Assembly (NCBI GenBank): GCA_963788965.1
Contig: CAWBIK010000004.1
Span: 248,001 to 312,000, forward strand
Reading direction: 5' to 3'
DNA: 64,000 nucleotides
From: QHXQ01 sp963788965
GTDB lineage: Bacteria > Acidobacteriota > Blastocatellia > Pyrinomonadales > Pyrinomonadaceae
Both the position numbers and the translations under genes were made by a program. Shown piece after piece: positions 48,711 through 58,450 of this stretch; position 1 is the stretch's first letter; each line of letters begins with the position of its first letter. The notes under the pieces were generated by a model that worked only from the letters and a program-made list of their open reading frames with translations, had not been told where the DNA came from and made no database searches.

Positions 48711-49761
48711 CCGTCGTTGTCGCTTCGGGCGGGGCGTTCGTTGTTGTCACTTCAGGCAGGGCACGCGGGTCGCGTTTGAGATAGACCCGTTGCGCCAGAC
48801 GCGGCGCGACGCGCAAGAGCAACAGCGCGAGGCGCAGTTTGCGGCCGCCATTGAGGCCCGCGCGGCGTTGCAACGCGCGCGCGCGATTTAATTCCGTCGC
48901 GGCCTGCGCGAACTCGCCGGCAGACAACAAGTGCTTGCCGCTGGCAAGCGCGAGATTGAATTGATACTTAGTGATCTCTGTCTTGATGAGTGCGAGTTGC
49001 GGCGGCGTTAATGTCAGCTTGCGCGCGAGCTTGGCATAGACCTCCATCGCGCATTCTTGCATGCGCGTCTGATCGCCCGCGAGACTGTCGGGGCGCAGGC
49101 GATGTTGCGCGAGTACTTGTTGTTGATAAGCGAGGCGCGCGCCGTTGTGCGCGAGTCGCACCCAGAGATCGAAGTCTTCCGAGCGGTAATAATTTTCGTC
49201 GAACAGGCCCGCGTCTAGGAGCGTCGTGCGGCGCGCGACGACGCATGACGTGATGACGACGCATTGCTGGCTGAGCAGCGTGTCCACCGTGACGGGGCCG
49301 CGCGAAGGACAGGTCTGCATGAACGTCTGCCCGGCGTGCGCGCCCGCGCCAAAGAGCAACGCGTCCGAGTAGATCAGATCGAGCGTTGGATCAGATGTCA
49401 ACGCATGCATCTGCGCGGCCAAGTATTCGGGCAACCATAGGTCGTCCGCGTCGAGCAACGCGACGTAGCGACCGCGCGCGTGGCGTATGCCTGTGTTGCG
49501 CGCGGCTGAAGGGCCGCGATTCTCTTGTTGCAGATAGACGATGCGCGCGCGATACGGCGCAAGCGCGCGTTCAAGTTCAACTGTATCGGGCGAGCCATCG
49601 TTGACGACGATGACTTCAAAGTCCGTGAACGTTTGGGCAAAGGCAGAAGCGAGCGCCGCGCCGATGTAGGGTGCGACGTTGTACGCGGGCACGACGACGC
49701 TGACGGCGGGCGCGTTGCCGTCAAGTTGCACGTCGTTCGTGTGGCTGTTCGCGGCCGTCAT
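48691..49761 (-). CDS. GT2-family glycosyltransferase
   Basis: This intact 356-residue GT-A protein has VSVVVPAYNVAPYIGAALAS near 20-39, VIVVNDGSPDT near 50, NRGPSAARNTGIRHARGR, and LDADDLWLPEYL with the DxD region near 103. A C-terminal helical region follows without clear membrane helices. It overlaps the GT4 at 48710 by 20 bases and meets the membrane GT2 at 49761 by one base (start/stop overlap). Confidence 0.9.
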   Translation of the reverse strand: MTAANSHTNDVQLDGNAPAVSVVVPAYNVAPYIGAALASAFAQTFTDFEVIVVNDGSPDTVELERALAPYRARIVYLQQENRGPSAARNTGIRHARGRYVALLDADDLWLPEYLAAQMHALTSDPTLDLIYSDALLFGAGAHAGQTFMQTCPSRGPVTVDTLLSQQCVVITSCVVARRTTLLDAGLFDENYYRSEDFDLWVRLAHNGARLAYQQQVLAQHRLRPDSLAGDQTRMQECAMEVYAKLARKLTLTPPQLALIKTEITKYQFNLALASGKHLLSAGEFAQAATELNRARALQRRAGLNGGRKLRLALLLLRVAPRLAQRVYLKRDPRALPEVTTTNAPPEATTTDARITL

Positions 49762-50966
49762 TAACTTTCTCTGACCTGTGCTTCGACCACGTTCGACTGG
49801 GCTGCGGCCGGTTCGCGGATCGGCTCCCAGCGGGCGTAACGTTCGCCGCGCACGAATTGATAGAAGGCCAGCACCGATGCGAGGTTGGCCAGCACGAAGT
49901 ATTGCGGCATGGCGAGCAGACGCACGCGCACGCCCATGCGTTCGCAGAGCCAGCCGAGCGCCGCTGCCGCGTAACAGCAGAGTTGACCTAAGAAGGCAAC
50001 GGCGTAAAAGATTGAACGCGGTGCAAGCAGCGCAGACGTGATGAGCAGCAGCAGCAGGAAGACGGGCACGAGATAACGCATGACCTTGTGCGATAGCAAC
50101 TCAATGGCGTAGAAGCCGCTGCGCAAGGGATTCATCAACGCGCGATGCCGCCACAGGTCTGTGAACGTCTGCGTGATGACGCGCACGCGCATGCGTAGTT
50201 CCCTGTCCGCCCGTTGGTTCGTCTCTTCAACACAGACCGCGGCCGGTTCATAGACGGCGCGCAAGCCCTGCTCGACCATCTTGGTAGCGATAATGAAATC
50301 GCTGCACGCTTCATGATAGAGCGGCACATAAGCTGTGCGCCGCACCGCGTAGAGACAACCCGACGCGCCGATGAGCGAACAGGCGCGGCTCTCGTGCCGC
50401 TTCAGAAAACTCTCGTAGCCCCAGTAAGACTTCGCGCCTTGCCCGACTGCCGTTGCGCCCGGATCGACGTAGATCAATCGCCCGGCCACGCAACCCACGG
50501 ACTCGTCCGCGAAGTTCGGCACTAGCGCACGCAACACGTCCGTTTGATAGAGCGTGGTTGCATCTGAGAAAAGTATGACCTCGCCGCGTGCGAGTTGCAC
50601 CGCTTCGTTCTGCGCGGCCGTTTTGCCGAGCCGTTCCAACTGTCGATGCAAGCGCACACCGCGCGGCGCGTATGCGCGCACGATCTCGTCCGTGCGGTCG
50701 GTCGAACAGTCGGACGCGACGATGATCTCAAGTTTGTCGGCCGGATAGTCGAGCGCGAGCGTGTTGTCTAGTTTACCGGCGAGCGCGCGCTCCTCGTTAT
50801 AAGCGGTGATGATGACGCTGACCGTAGGTTGCCACTCGGCGCGGCGCACAGGGCGCGGGCGCAGGCGACTCACCACATAGACCAGCAGCGGGTAGCCGAC
50901 ATAGGTGTAACCGAGCGCCGCCGCGCTCAGCCACCAGACCACTTGTGCTGCCAGTGCAAAGTTCAT
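49761..50966 (-). CDS. Membrane GT2-family glycosyltransferase
   Basis: This 401-residue protein has an N-terminal membrane helix (about 8-30). A GT-A domain follows (VSVIITAYNEERALAGKLDN near 45, SDCSTDRTDEIVR, FSDATTLYQTDVL, and QxxRW-like QRADRELRMRVR). Three or four C-terminal helices resemble cellulose or hyaluronan synthase-like and lipid-linked GT2 enzymes. It probably adds sugars at the inner membrane. One base is shared with the next gene. Confidence 0.9.
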   Translation of the reverse strand: MNFALAAQVVWWLSAAALGYTYVGYPLLVYVVSRLRPRPVRRAEWQPTVSVIITAYNEERALAGKLDNTLALDYPADKLEIIVASDCSTDRTDEIVRAYAPRGVRLHRQLERLGKTAAQNEAVQLARGEVILFSDATTLYQTDVLRALVPNFADESVGCVAGRLIYVDPGATAVGQGAKSYWGYESFLKRHESRACSLIGASGCLYAVRRTAYVPLYHEACSDFIIATKMVEQGLRAVYEPAAVCVEETNQRADRELRMRVRVITQTFTDLWRHRALMNPLRSGFYAIELLSHKVMRYLVPVFLLLLLITSALLAPRSIFYAVAFLGQLCCYAAAALGWLCERMGVRVRLLAMPQYFVLANLASVLAFYQFVRGERYARWEPIREPAAAQSNVVEAQVRES

Positions 50967-51057
50967 CTAACGTTCACCTGTTAGACGACCGCGCATTCGT
51001 TACGTCAAACGGATCAGGCGGGTGTATCGTCAACTTCAGTTCGGGCTGTCTGTCCGC

Positions 51058-52461
51058 TCAGCGCGCACACGTCGCCGCGTCGTAGAGGTAGCGCAGGCTG
51101 ACGGCGTAGGCGACGAGATAATAGACGTACCAGTAGTAAGCGACCGACGCGAAGAAGCTCGCCACCATGTAGCCGATGAGGCTCGCCTGCAAGCCGACGG
51201 CGAGATAGTAAAAACGTGAGCCGGACTGCCGCGCGGCGAACGTCTCGCGTTCGATGCGGCGCAGATGCCGTAAGGGCGTGATGATGAACAGAGTGTAGAT
51301 GACAAGGGCCGCCACGCCCATCTCGGCCGCGACTTGCGTGTAAGCGTTGTGCGACACCAACTCTCTGATCGAGACGTAGTGGAAGTTGCCCATGCCAACG
51401 CCGAACAGCGGATTACGCAGCGCCACTTGCAGCGATCTAAGCAACAAGGCTTGGCGTGCGTCGCCAGAGCCGAACGCGTCGCGGCTGCGGTCGAAGATGG
51501 ACAAGATGCGGTCGCTGTAGCCGCCCGGCGCAAGCACTAGGAAGCCAAGCAGCGCGACACACAGCAGCGCCAGCGCGGCGAACCTATGCTTGCGGCCCAA
51601 CTTCCAGACGAGCACGCCGACGACCACGACGAGCGCCAGAAAACCGCCGCGTGAGAACGTGACGGCGATGCCGGCCGTTAACAGTGCGGCGCACGCGCCG
51701 TAGAGTGCGCGCCGGAGCAAGCCGCGCGTGCGGAAGAAAAGTGTGACGGCGATGGGAACCATCGTGACAAGGTGGATCGCCATGTCGTTCGGATTGCCGA
51801 ACATGCCGCCGATGCCGCCCGTCACGCGATAGCCTTCGACCGTAAAGTTACCGAGCCGGTAGTTGTTAAGCGAGATCAGGCTGAGTACAGCGCCCACGCC
51901 GAGCGCGAGCAGCAGCATGCCTTTGAGGCGGCGCTCGGTGCGAACCACGTTGACGATCACGACGAACATGACGATAGCGCGGATGAACACGTCGCTGAAC
52001 GTGTCCCACGCTTCCGTCTGGCTGACTTTGGCGAACGGGATCGACAAGAGCGCCGTCAGGCAGAGCAGCAGCGCCAGTTTGACCTCGCGCGGAAAGATGC
52101 TGAACGTGCCGTCGCTGATGAACTGCGCGGGCACGAACACGGCGAGCGTGATCACGCCCAGATAGAACGCGAGTGAGTTGGTGAACGCCGACGGGTAGAA
52201 GTCTGAAGGGCGCGCGTAGAGAACGATGGTGAACAGGAACAGGCAGGCGTAGGTCAGCGCGTGGCCGCGACGGCGTGGCCGGGTTGCGACAGTGGTTGTT
52301 GAAGTCTCGGCCGGCGCGGGTCGTTCGTTAGCAACGTCGTGCGTTTGTTCGCTGCCCCACGACGACGACGCGGCCGGTGTGACCGGCGTATGCTCACGCG
52401 TCGCCGACTGCCGCGAGGGCAGGACGGCTTCATAATCACTGACATGACGATCAGATCGCAT
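51058..52461 (-). CDS. O-antigen ligase / Wzy-type polymerase
   Basis: The frame is open from 52491; the ATG at 52461 (MRSDRHVSDYE) was taken, giving about 467 residues. A polar, disordered 70-residue N-terminus precedes 11 or so membrane helices. The large loop has GMFGNPNDMAIHLV near 225 and the RSLQVALRNPLFGVGMGNFH segment, both typical of Wzy_C/O-antigen ligases. It polymerises or ligates lipid-linked glycan. A second one is at 56936. Confidence 0.87.
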   Translation of the reverse strand: MRSDRHVSDYEAVLPSRQSATREHTPVTPAASSSWGSEQTHDVANERPAPAETSTTTVATRPRRRGHALTYACLFLFTIVLYARPSDFYPSAFTNSLAFYLGVITLAVFVPAQFISDGTFSIFPREVKLALLLCLTALLSIPFAKVSQTEAWDTFSDVFIRAIVMFVVIVNVVRTERRLKGMLLLALGVGAVLSLISLNNYRLGNFTVEGYRVTGGIGGMFGNPNDMAIHLVTMVPIAVTLFFRTRGLLRRALYGACAALLTAGIAVTFSRGGFLALVVVVGVLVWKLGRKHRFAALALLCVALLGFLVLAPGGYSDRILSIFDRSRDAFGSGDARQALLLRSLQVALRNPLFGVGMGNFHYVSIRELVSHNAYTQVAAEMGVAALVIYTLFIITPLRHLRRIERETFAARQSGSRFYYLAVGLQASLIGYMVASFFASVAYYWYVYYLVAYAVSLRYLYDAATCAR

Positions 52462-52562
52462 CGACGCACCGAACGGGCCGAAAGCTGTCAAGCGGTGCCC
52501 CGACGACCGCGGCCGTCATTGCAGACTATGTGCGCGCCGCGCCCCCGGAGGCTCGGCTCTGA

Positions 52563-53818
52563 TTATACGGCAATACTTTCGGTGTCGCAGACCAGCGCGT
52601 GTACGCGTTCGCGCAAGCTGATCTCGAAGCGGCGGGCCTGCTCGATCTCGGAGAAGGCGAGCGCGCGCAACTGCTGCTCGATGCGGCGGCGGTAGTCGGA
52701 CACAAGCGAGTCCGAGACGCGCAGGCGCGCGGCGGCTTCCAACTGCGTCACGTGGTCGGGGCTTAAGTAGCAATGCCACAGCACGCCGAGCATGCGGTCG
52801 TACTGTTTGGACTTGCCGCGCACAGACGAGTGCAAACTCTTCAAGAACTGATCGACGTAGCCGGTCGCTTCGCGCTCCGACTCGCGGCGCAAGAGGCCCT
52901 GTTCCGGGTTCTCGCGGGCATCGACGGGTTCAAAACCGCGCCCCTGTTCGTCGTCGTCCGTGCCGCCGAGCGGCACTAAGTAAATGTCCATCACGGGCAG
53001 ACGCGACATCACGAGGCTGCGCAAAGAGCGCACGTCCACGGGCGCGTCCGTCGCTTCAAGGACGCTGACGATCAAATCTTCGAGGTCGGAGTTGCTGATG
53101 ATGATCTGCGCGTCGCCCGTGCAGCCGACCATGCGCGTGTCGCGCTGGCGGACGGGGATGAGTTGGACACGCTGCTCAAGTTCCTGCGCGCCGCGTCGCG
53201 GTTTCACATCGGGCCATTCCGCTGAGACCATAGACGCGATCCGCCAGCCGGCGATGCTCCGCTTCGCCTGTTTGAGTCGAAGCGGCGGAAGTTCGGGCTG
53301 GACTGAATGATGGTCGAGATGCGGCGTGCGAGCCGGTAAGATTCGGGATGCCGCTTGCGCAGTTCGGCGGTCAGCAGGTTCGTCAATTCGATCTGGCCGA
53401 TTTCGCATTCGATCTCGGCGTCCGACATCTGCGTGTCGAGGTAGTGCTGGAAGCGTCCCTTGCTGAGCAGCGTGACGAACAGTTCCTGCGTGAGATCGAC
53501 GTAAGCGTTGCCGCGTTCGCCGCCTTCGACCAACAGGCCCGCGCTATATGAAGCGCGCACGAGCGGGTGGCTGCACACGACGCGGTGCAACTCGGTCCAC
53601 AACCGCGTCACGTCCGAGCGATGCAGGGACTCGACCCAGTGCGCGCCCGTGGTGCGCGTGCGCTCGCCAGTCGCCGCCCGCGTGGGCGACGGCGACTGCG
53701 GCGCGCGCAGGTCTTCATCGGCCCGCGCCGTCGTGGTCTTAAGAGGTTGATTCTGATCGGCGGGTGTTGCAGCCATGTTCCTTGTGTCGTCCGTCGGGCC
53801 AGGATTGCGGGCAGGCAT
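52563..53818 (-). CDS. Sigma-factor-like HTH regulator, frameshifted
   Basis: The first part has DLTQELFVTLLSKGRFQHYL (sigma region 2-like) and ELTNLLTAELRKRHPESYRLARR. The second has LGVLWHCYLSPDHVTQLEAA and RLRVSDSLVSDYRRRIEQQL, a region 4-like helix-turn-helix. The frame breaks near 53274-53276; adding one base joins FRRFDS to KQAKRSIAGWRIASMV. It has about 419 residues; the start at 53818 is uncertain (53776 is also possible). It does not match a standard sigma family closely, so its role is inference. The zinc-finger protein at 54611 could be a partner. Confidence 0.55.
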
Positions 53819-54610
53819 AGTGAGGCGGTTGCCGTCGTCGGGGCGCTGGCACTGATGCTGTCGGGTTTGCTCCTTAACCGTCTCCGCGTGCGCGCCCGCA
53901 AGCGTGCGCGCAGCCAGCAGCAGGTGTGCCTTTTTGTCGAGTCGTTCTCCGAGACAATCTGCCTTCAACTCATAGCTTCAACGTAATCCGTGCTGTGCCC
54001 CGAACCTGGTTGCCGCACATTATCTATATGCGGGACGGCAAACGCAATGATTGTTTCCCGAAGTGGGACGAAGGCAGCGGCACGGAACAGGAGGAAGCGC
54101 GATTCGCAAGGCATTGACCCGTGGTTCGTGGACGGCGACCATGCATCCGTCACGCGGGACGAAGCAAGTCGGCGCACACGGCGCGGCGGCTGTTTCAATG
54201 TTACGAGCTGGAAGTCCGTGCCAGGTGACCGCAAAGGGGAATAGGCGCGGCCGACCAGTGGGGAAATCAGGAAGAACGTCGTCTCCCTGACGACATTCGG
54301 GATATTAACAGTTGAGCGCGAATTGAGCAACATCTTTTTACACTCGCGTCAAGCTGTTGATTAAACAGGTAGAAAATCCATCGGCGCAGGCGGCCGAGTT
54401 GTGGAACTTGTAACCCATTGACGCTTTCTCTGTTATGACCTAGCGAAGTGCTTAAGATTTCGGGTTAAATGGCTGTGGCTTCCCTCACCTCGACGTTTCT
54501 TGCCTTGGCCAGCGTGCTGTGCCGTTGCCGTGGCACTTCGGTCAGAGTCCAAAGGGAGAGGTGTGTGCCGATGCGGCCACGGCTCTGACGCGGTAGAAAG
54601 AGAGGAACCA
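53819..54610. other. Long gap with no supported gene
   Basis: In this stretch of almost 800 bases the plus- and minus-strand frames are short and lack motifs. A GTCGTC/GACGAC hairpin (54278-54294) with a TCCCT loop is present. AT-rich bases near 54310-54400 may include promoters for the zinc-finger gene. The sigma-like gene may start further upstream here. Confidence 0.5.
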
Positions 54611-54934
54611 ATGGGTTCGGTAAGCACAGCCAAATTCTGCAAGCACAAGACCTGCCCGTCGGCAGACATGCTGCTCCTCTACCACGATGCGGTACTGGCG
54701 CGCACACTCGCCCGCGCGGTCGAGACGCACCTCGCCGAGTGCGACTTCTGCAACGCGGAACTGTTTCTGCTCGCAAAATTCCCGCCGCCGCATCTGCCCC
54801 ATTATGCGCCGGTCGCCGTGCCCGAACCGCTCTATCGACTCGCTAAGGCGCTCTTGACCGCCGCGCCGCGCGTCATCAGCCGCACGCTCGAACTCATCTA
54901 CGACAACGACCGTCTATCGCTGACCGACGCCTGA
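54611..54934 (+). CDS. Small zinc-finger (zf-HC2-like) protein
   Basis: The ATG at 54611 gives 107 residues. KFCKHKTCPSADMLLLYHDA and THLAECDFCNAELFLL contain His-x3-Cys-x2-Cys spacing (HLAECDFC) typical of anti-sigma zinc-finger (zf-HC2) proteins. The C-terminus has a helix but no membrane segment. Such proteins bind and inactivate sigma factors. The sigma-like gene at 52563 lies just beyond the divergent gap. Partnership is inferred. Its stop is followed after 16 bases by the 54951 repeat. Confidence 0.65.
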   Translation: MGSVSTAKFCKHKTCPSADMLLLYHDAVLARTLARAVETHLAECDFCNAELFLLAKFPPPHLPHYAPVAVPEPLYRLAKALLTAAPRVISRTLELIYDNDRLSLTDA

Positions 54935-54950
54935 AGCAGCAGCAAAAATT

Positions 54951-55012
54951 TTAACCACAAAGGACACGAAGACACTAACATTGTTCTTCGTGTCCTTTGT
55001 GTCTTTGTGGTT
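54951..55012. repeat. Inverted repeat between convergent genes
   Basis: TTAACCACAAAGGACACGAAGA pairs with TCTTCGTGTCCTTTGTG...TTGTGGTTAA around a short centre. ACCACRAAG family. Its right edge lies in the TAA stop of the acyl-CoA ligase on the minus strand. Confidence 0.9.
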
Positions 55013-56855
55013 AATTGTTTTCGCTGCCACCGTAAATTTCGTCAATCACGGGGCCGTATTTTTCATCTATGACGCGGCGCTTGATCTTGAGCGTGGGCGT
55101 CATCTCGCCGCCGTCAATCGAGAACTCGTCGGGCAGCAGCGCGACGCGCCGGACGCGCTCATAGTCGGAGAGGCCGGCGGTCAGTGCCGCCACGTCGCGC
55201 TGCACGAGGCGCACGGCCGCAGGTTCGCGGCTTGCGGCGGCGCGGCCGTTGTTGCCGCGCGCCTGCAACTCGACGCCGCTCTCTGCCAGCGCGCCCTGCA
55301 ACGCTTCCCAATCGGGCACGATGAGCGCGGCCGGCTGCTTGCGCCCCGCGCCCACGACGATCACCTGACTGACCAACTCGCTCTGCTTGATCAGACTCTC
55401 GATCAGTTGCGGCGCGACGTACTTGCCGTTCGAGAGTTTGAACAACTCCTTCTTCCGATCCGTGATGTAGAAGTGGCCGCGCGCGTCCTTGTAACCCACG
55501 TCGCCGGTCATGAACCAGCCGTCGTCTGTGAACACAGCGGCCGTGTCTTCGGGCTTGTTGTAGTAGCCGCGCATCACGTTCGGCCCGCGCACGTGCAACT
55601 CGCCCTCTGCGTCCACGCGCATCTCTATGCCGGGGAACGGGCGACCGATTGAGCCGACCTTGTTGTCGTCGGGCCGGTTCGCCGCGACGATGCACGCCTC
55701 GGTCATGCCGTAGCCTTGCAGGACAGGGATGTCGGCCGCGATGAAGGCATAGGAGAGCGCGGGCGATAGGGGCGCGCCGCCGGAGACGAAGTAGCGCATG
55801 CGCCCGCCGACGCCCGCGCGCCATTTCGAGAAGACAAGCTTGCTCGCCACGTCCTGTTGTAATTCCAGCAGCGGCGGCACGCGCTCGCCTTTGTCGCGCA
55901 GTTCGGCGGAACGCTTGCCCGTGTCGAGCGCCCACGCGAACAGTTTTTGTCGCCAGCCCTTCGCCGCCATACCCTTCTTGACGATGCGATGATACAGCTT
56001 CTCGAACAGACGCGGCACGGCCGTCATCACGGTCGGGCGCACTTCCTGTAAGTACTCGCCGAGTTGATCGACCGACGCCGCATAATAGACGGCCATGCCG
56101 GTCCAGCAGAAGACGTAGAAGGCCGTGCGCTCGAAGATGTGCGAGAGCGGCAAGACCGATAGCGACACGTCCGTCTCGGAGATGGGCAGCGAATTTGAGA
56201 TCGAATAAACGTTCGAGACGAAGTTGGCGTGCGTCAGCATCACGCCCTTCGGCTCGCCCGTCGTGCCCGACGTGTAGATGATCGTGGCGAGGTCGTCCGC
56301 ATGGACCGCGTTGACGAGCGCGTCGTAAACGTCGGGCGTCGTGGCGTCAAGGCTTGTGCCGCGCGTTTCAAGCTCAGTCAGCGTCAAAGCCTCTTGCTGA
56401 TTAGCGGCCGCTTCATCATCGAAGAAGACTAAACGCTCAAGCGTGGCGACGCCTTCGACGCCCGGCCGCGCGTGCTTGAACACCCGGCGGTTTGAGACGA
56501 ACAGCACGCGGGCGCGCGAGTCTTCAAGAATGTAGCGCACCTGTTCGACCGCCTGCGTCGTGTAGATCGGCACGTTGACCGCGCCCAGACTGAGAATCGC
56601 CATGTCGGTCAAAGACCACTCCGGCCGGTTCTCCGATAGCAACGCAACACGGTCGCCTTTGCGTATGCCGAGGTCGTGCAGGCCGATGGCGATGGCGCGC
56701 ACGCGTCGGCGCATCTCTGTGGCGGAGATGTGCTGCCACTTGCCGTCCGCTTTGTTGTTGAGCACGTCGGGCCGGGGACGTTCCGCAAGTGCCGTCAGGC
56801 AGAGTTGGGGCAGCGTGGTCGGCAGTGTGGCAGTGTGGGCGTCGAGTTGGGTCAT
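55011..56855 (-). CDS. Long-chain fatty acid-CoA ligase (FadD15-like)
   Basis: This 614-residue AMP-forming enzyme has IIYTSGTTGEPKGVML near 192-207 (P-loop), SVLPLSHIFERT, GYGMTEACIVAANRP near 385, and the hinge GHFYITDRKKELFKLSNGKYV near 485. It activates fatty acids with ATP and CoA. It resembles FadD15/ACSL-type ligases. A start at 56855 gives MTQLDAHTATLPTTL. It does not obviously belong to the EPS set. A short Ala-rich stretch near 540 (NNGRAAASREPAA) is a loop insert. Confidence 0.93.
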   Translation of the reverse strand: MTQLDAHTATLPTTLPQLCLTALAERPRPDVLNNKADGKWQHISATEMRRRVRAIAIGLHDLGIRKGDRVALLSENRPEWSLTDMAILSLGAVNVPIYTTQAVEQVRYILEDSRARVLFVSNRRVFKHARPGVEGVATLERLVFFDDEAAANQQEALTLTELETRGTSLDATTPDVYDALVNAVHADDLATIIYTSGTTGEPKGVMLTHANFVSNVYSISNSLPISETDVSLSVLPLSHIFERTAFYVFCWTGMAVYYAASVDQLGEYLQEVRPTVMTAVPRLFEKLYHRIVKKGMAAKGWRQKLFAWALDTGKRSAELRDKGERVPPLLELQQDVASKLVFSKWRAGVGGRMRYFVSGGAPLSPALSYAFIAADIPVLQGYGMTEACIVAANRPDDNKVGSIGRPFPGIEMRVDAEGELHVRGPNVMRGYYNKPEDTAAVFTDDGWFMTGDVGYKDARGHFYITDRKKELFKLSNGKYVAPQLIESLIKQSELVSQVIVVGAGRKQPAALIVPDWEALQGALAESGVELQARGNNGRAAASREPAAVRLVQRDVAALTAGLSDYERVRRVALLPDEFSIDGGEMTPTLKIKRRVIDEKYGPVIDEIYGGSENN

Positions 56856-56935
56856 GGCGATTCGGCGACGGGCGAAGGGGACGAAGGGTTAAAAGCGTGC
56901 ATGATATTAACCCGTCGGCGGCCGCCTGTCACTTA

Positions 56936-58450
56936 TCAGGCTGACGGCGCGACGGGTGTGCTATCTAAATGCGCGGAGGACGACGACGACTTGCGCCGAC
57001 GATGCCGACGCGCTTGCTCCTCGGCTTCGACGCGTTGATCGGCCGTCGCCAATGCGGCGAGCAGCAGGAACAGGAGCGCAATCGAAGTGATATGCAGCGG
57101 GAAGTCGAAGAAGCTGTGGACCAGCACGGCGCTGCATCCGGCGAGTGCGCCCGCCGCCACGCCACGCCGGAACTTGTCGGCCGCGCCGAGCCGCTGCATT
57201 CCCATGCGAAAGAGGGCCGCGACGAACAGCAGCGCCAACACGCCGCCGACGATGCCGGCATCGGCCAAGATTTGTAGATAGTCGTTATGCGCCTGTTCCA
57301 GACGCAACGCGCCGTGCAACGGATCGTGGCGCGTGTAGGCGACGCCGAACGCGCCGAGGCCCGCGCCGATAATCGGGTGCGTCTCGATCAGTGCGACCGT
57401 GCCGCGCCAGAATTGCGCGCGCCCCGACGTGGGATCGTCCGAGTTGACCGTGCCCACCAGCCGACTCAACGACTGCTCGCCGCCAAACAGCAACGCGCTC
57501 GCCAGCAATCCCACGACGAGCACTAACCCTAAGCCCGCGCGCACGAGGGCCGAACGCACACGCGTGCGCCCGTCCGTCGTCTCGTCCGCGTTGCGCCCGC
57601 GTCGCCGCATCGCGCCGCCCAGTATGAACAGGAACAGCACCTCGACCACGAGACTCAACACGCCGCCGCGCGAACTCGTCAACACGAGCGCGACCGCCAT
57701 CAACGCGATGGCGAACAGATACAACACGCGCCGCTCGCGTGCGACCGCGCCCGCCATCAACAAGCCCAACGGCAACGCGAGCGTCAACTCCATGCAGGTG
57801 GCGAAGTGGTGGCGGTTGATGAACGGGCCGAACGGTTGCGCTTGATTGGGCGTGCGTAGCCAGTAGATTTGATCCGGGTTGACAAAGTGTTGCAGCAGCG
57901 CGAACAGCGCGAGCAGAAAGCCGAAGACAGTGACAGTACGCACGACGAGGCGCAGGCGTGCGGGGCTGTCGATGAAGACGAGCGCGGCGACGAAGTAGAT
58001 AAAGAGCGCGGCCAGTTGAATGAGTGCGAAGCGCGTCGCATACGGATCGAGCGAGAGCGACTGCGTGGTCGTCAGTCCGCCCGCGTTTGCCGGCCCGAAC
58101 GGCAAGAGTTGCACCACGCCGACGACGAACAGACCGAGCAGCGGCAACTGCAAGACGTTGCGACTCAGACGCAGTGTGCCTGTGCGCCATGCGTCGTAGG
58201 TCCAGAGCGCGACGACCAGACACGCGCCGGCCGCGAAGAACATGAGCGACCACGCGTGGACTGTGCCGAAGGCGAGCGTCGAGCCGACGAGCGCCAGACA
58301 CAGCGTCAAGACGATGAAGCGGCTGGCCAGCGTGCTGCGCGGCGCGTCAGCGCGTGGGCGCGGCCCCGTCGGCGTTTGCGGCGGCGGCGTTGCCACGTCC
58401 GCGCTCGGCGGCGCTGCCCCCGGTGAGGCGTTGAAGGTTGAAGTCGTCAT
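56936..58450 (-). CDS. O-antigen ligase / Wzy-type membrane protein
   Basis: This 504-residue protein has a Pro/Ala/Thr-rich 40-residue N-terminus and about ten membrane helices. The loop motif NRHHFATCMELTLALPLGLL near 210 and ETHPIIGAGLGAFGVAYTRH near 355 are typical of Wzy_C. DYLQILADAGIVGGVLAL follows. The start at 58450 overlaps the TPR gene end by 104 bases in another frame; no later ATG precedes the first helix. It probably ligates or polymerises glycan. Confidence 0.83.
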   Translation of the reverse strand: MTTSTFNASPGAAPPSADVATPPPQTPTGPRPRADAPRSTLASRFIVLTLCLALVGSTLAFGTVHAWSLMFFAAGACLVVALWTYDAWRTGTLRLSRNVLQLPLLGLFVVGVVQLLPFGPANAGGLTTTQSLSLDPYATRFALIQLAALFIYFVAALVFIDSPARLRLVVRTVTVFGFLLALFALLQHFVNPDQIYWLRTPNQAQPFGPFINRHHFATCMELTLALPLGLLMAGAVARERRVLYLFAIALMAVALVLTSSRGGVLSLVVEVLFLFILGGAMRRRGRNADETTDGRTRVRSALVRAGLGLVLVVGLLASALLFGGEQSLSRLVGTVNSDDPTSGRAQFWRGTVALIETHPIIGAGLGAFGVAYTRHDPLHGALRLEQAHNDYLQILADAGIVGGVLALLFVAALFRMGMQRLGAADKFRRGVAAGALAGCSAVLVHSFFDFPLHITSIALLFLLLAALATADQRVEAEEQARRHRRRKSSSSSAHLDSTPVAPSA

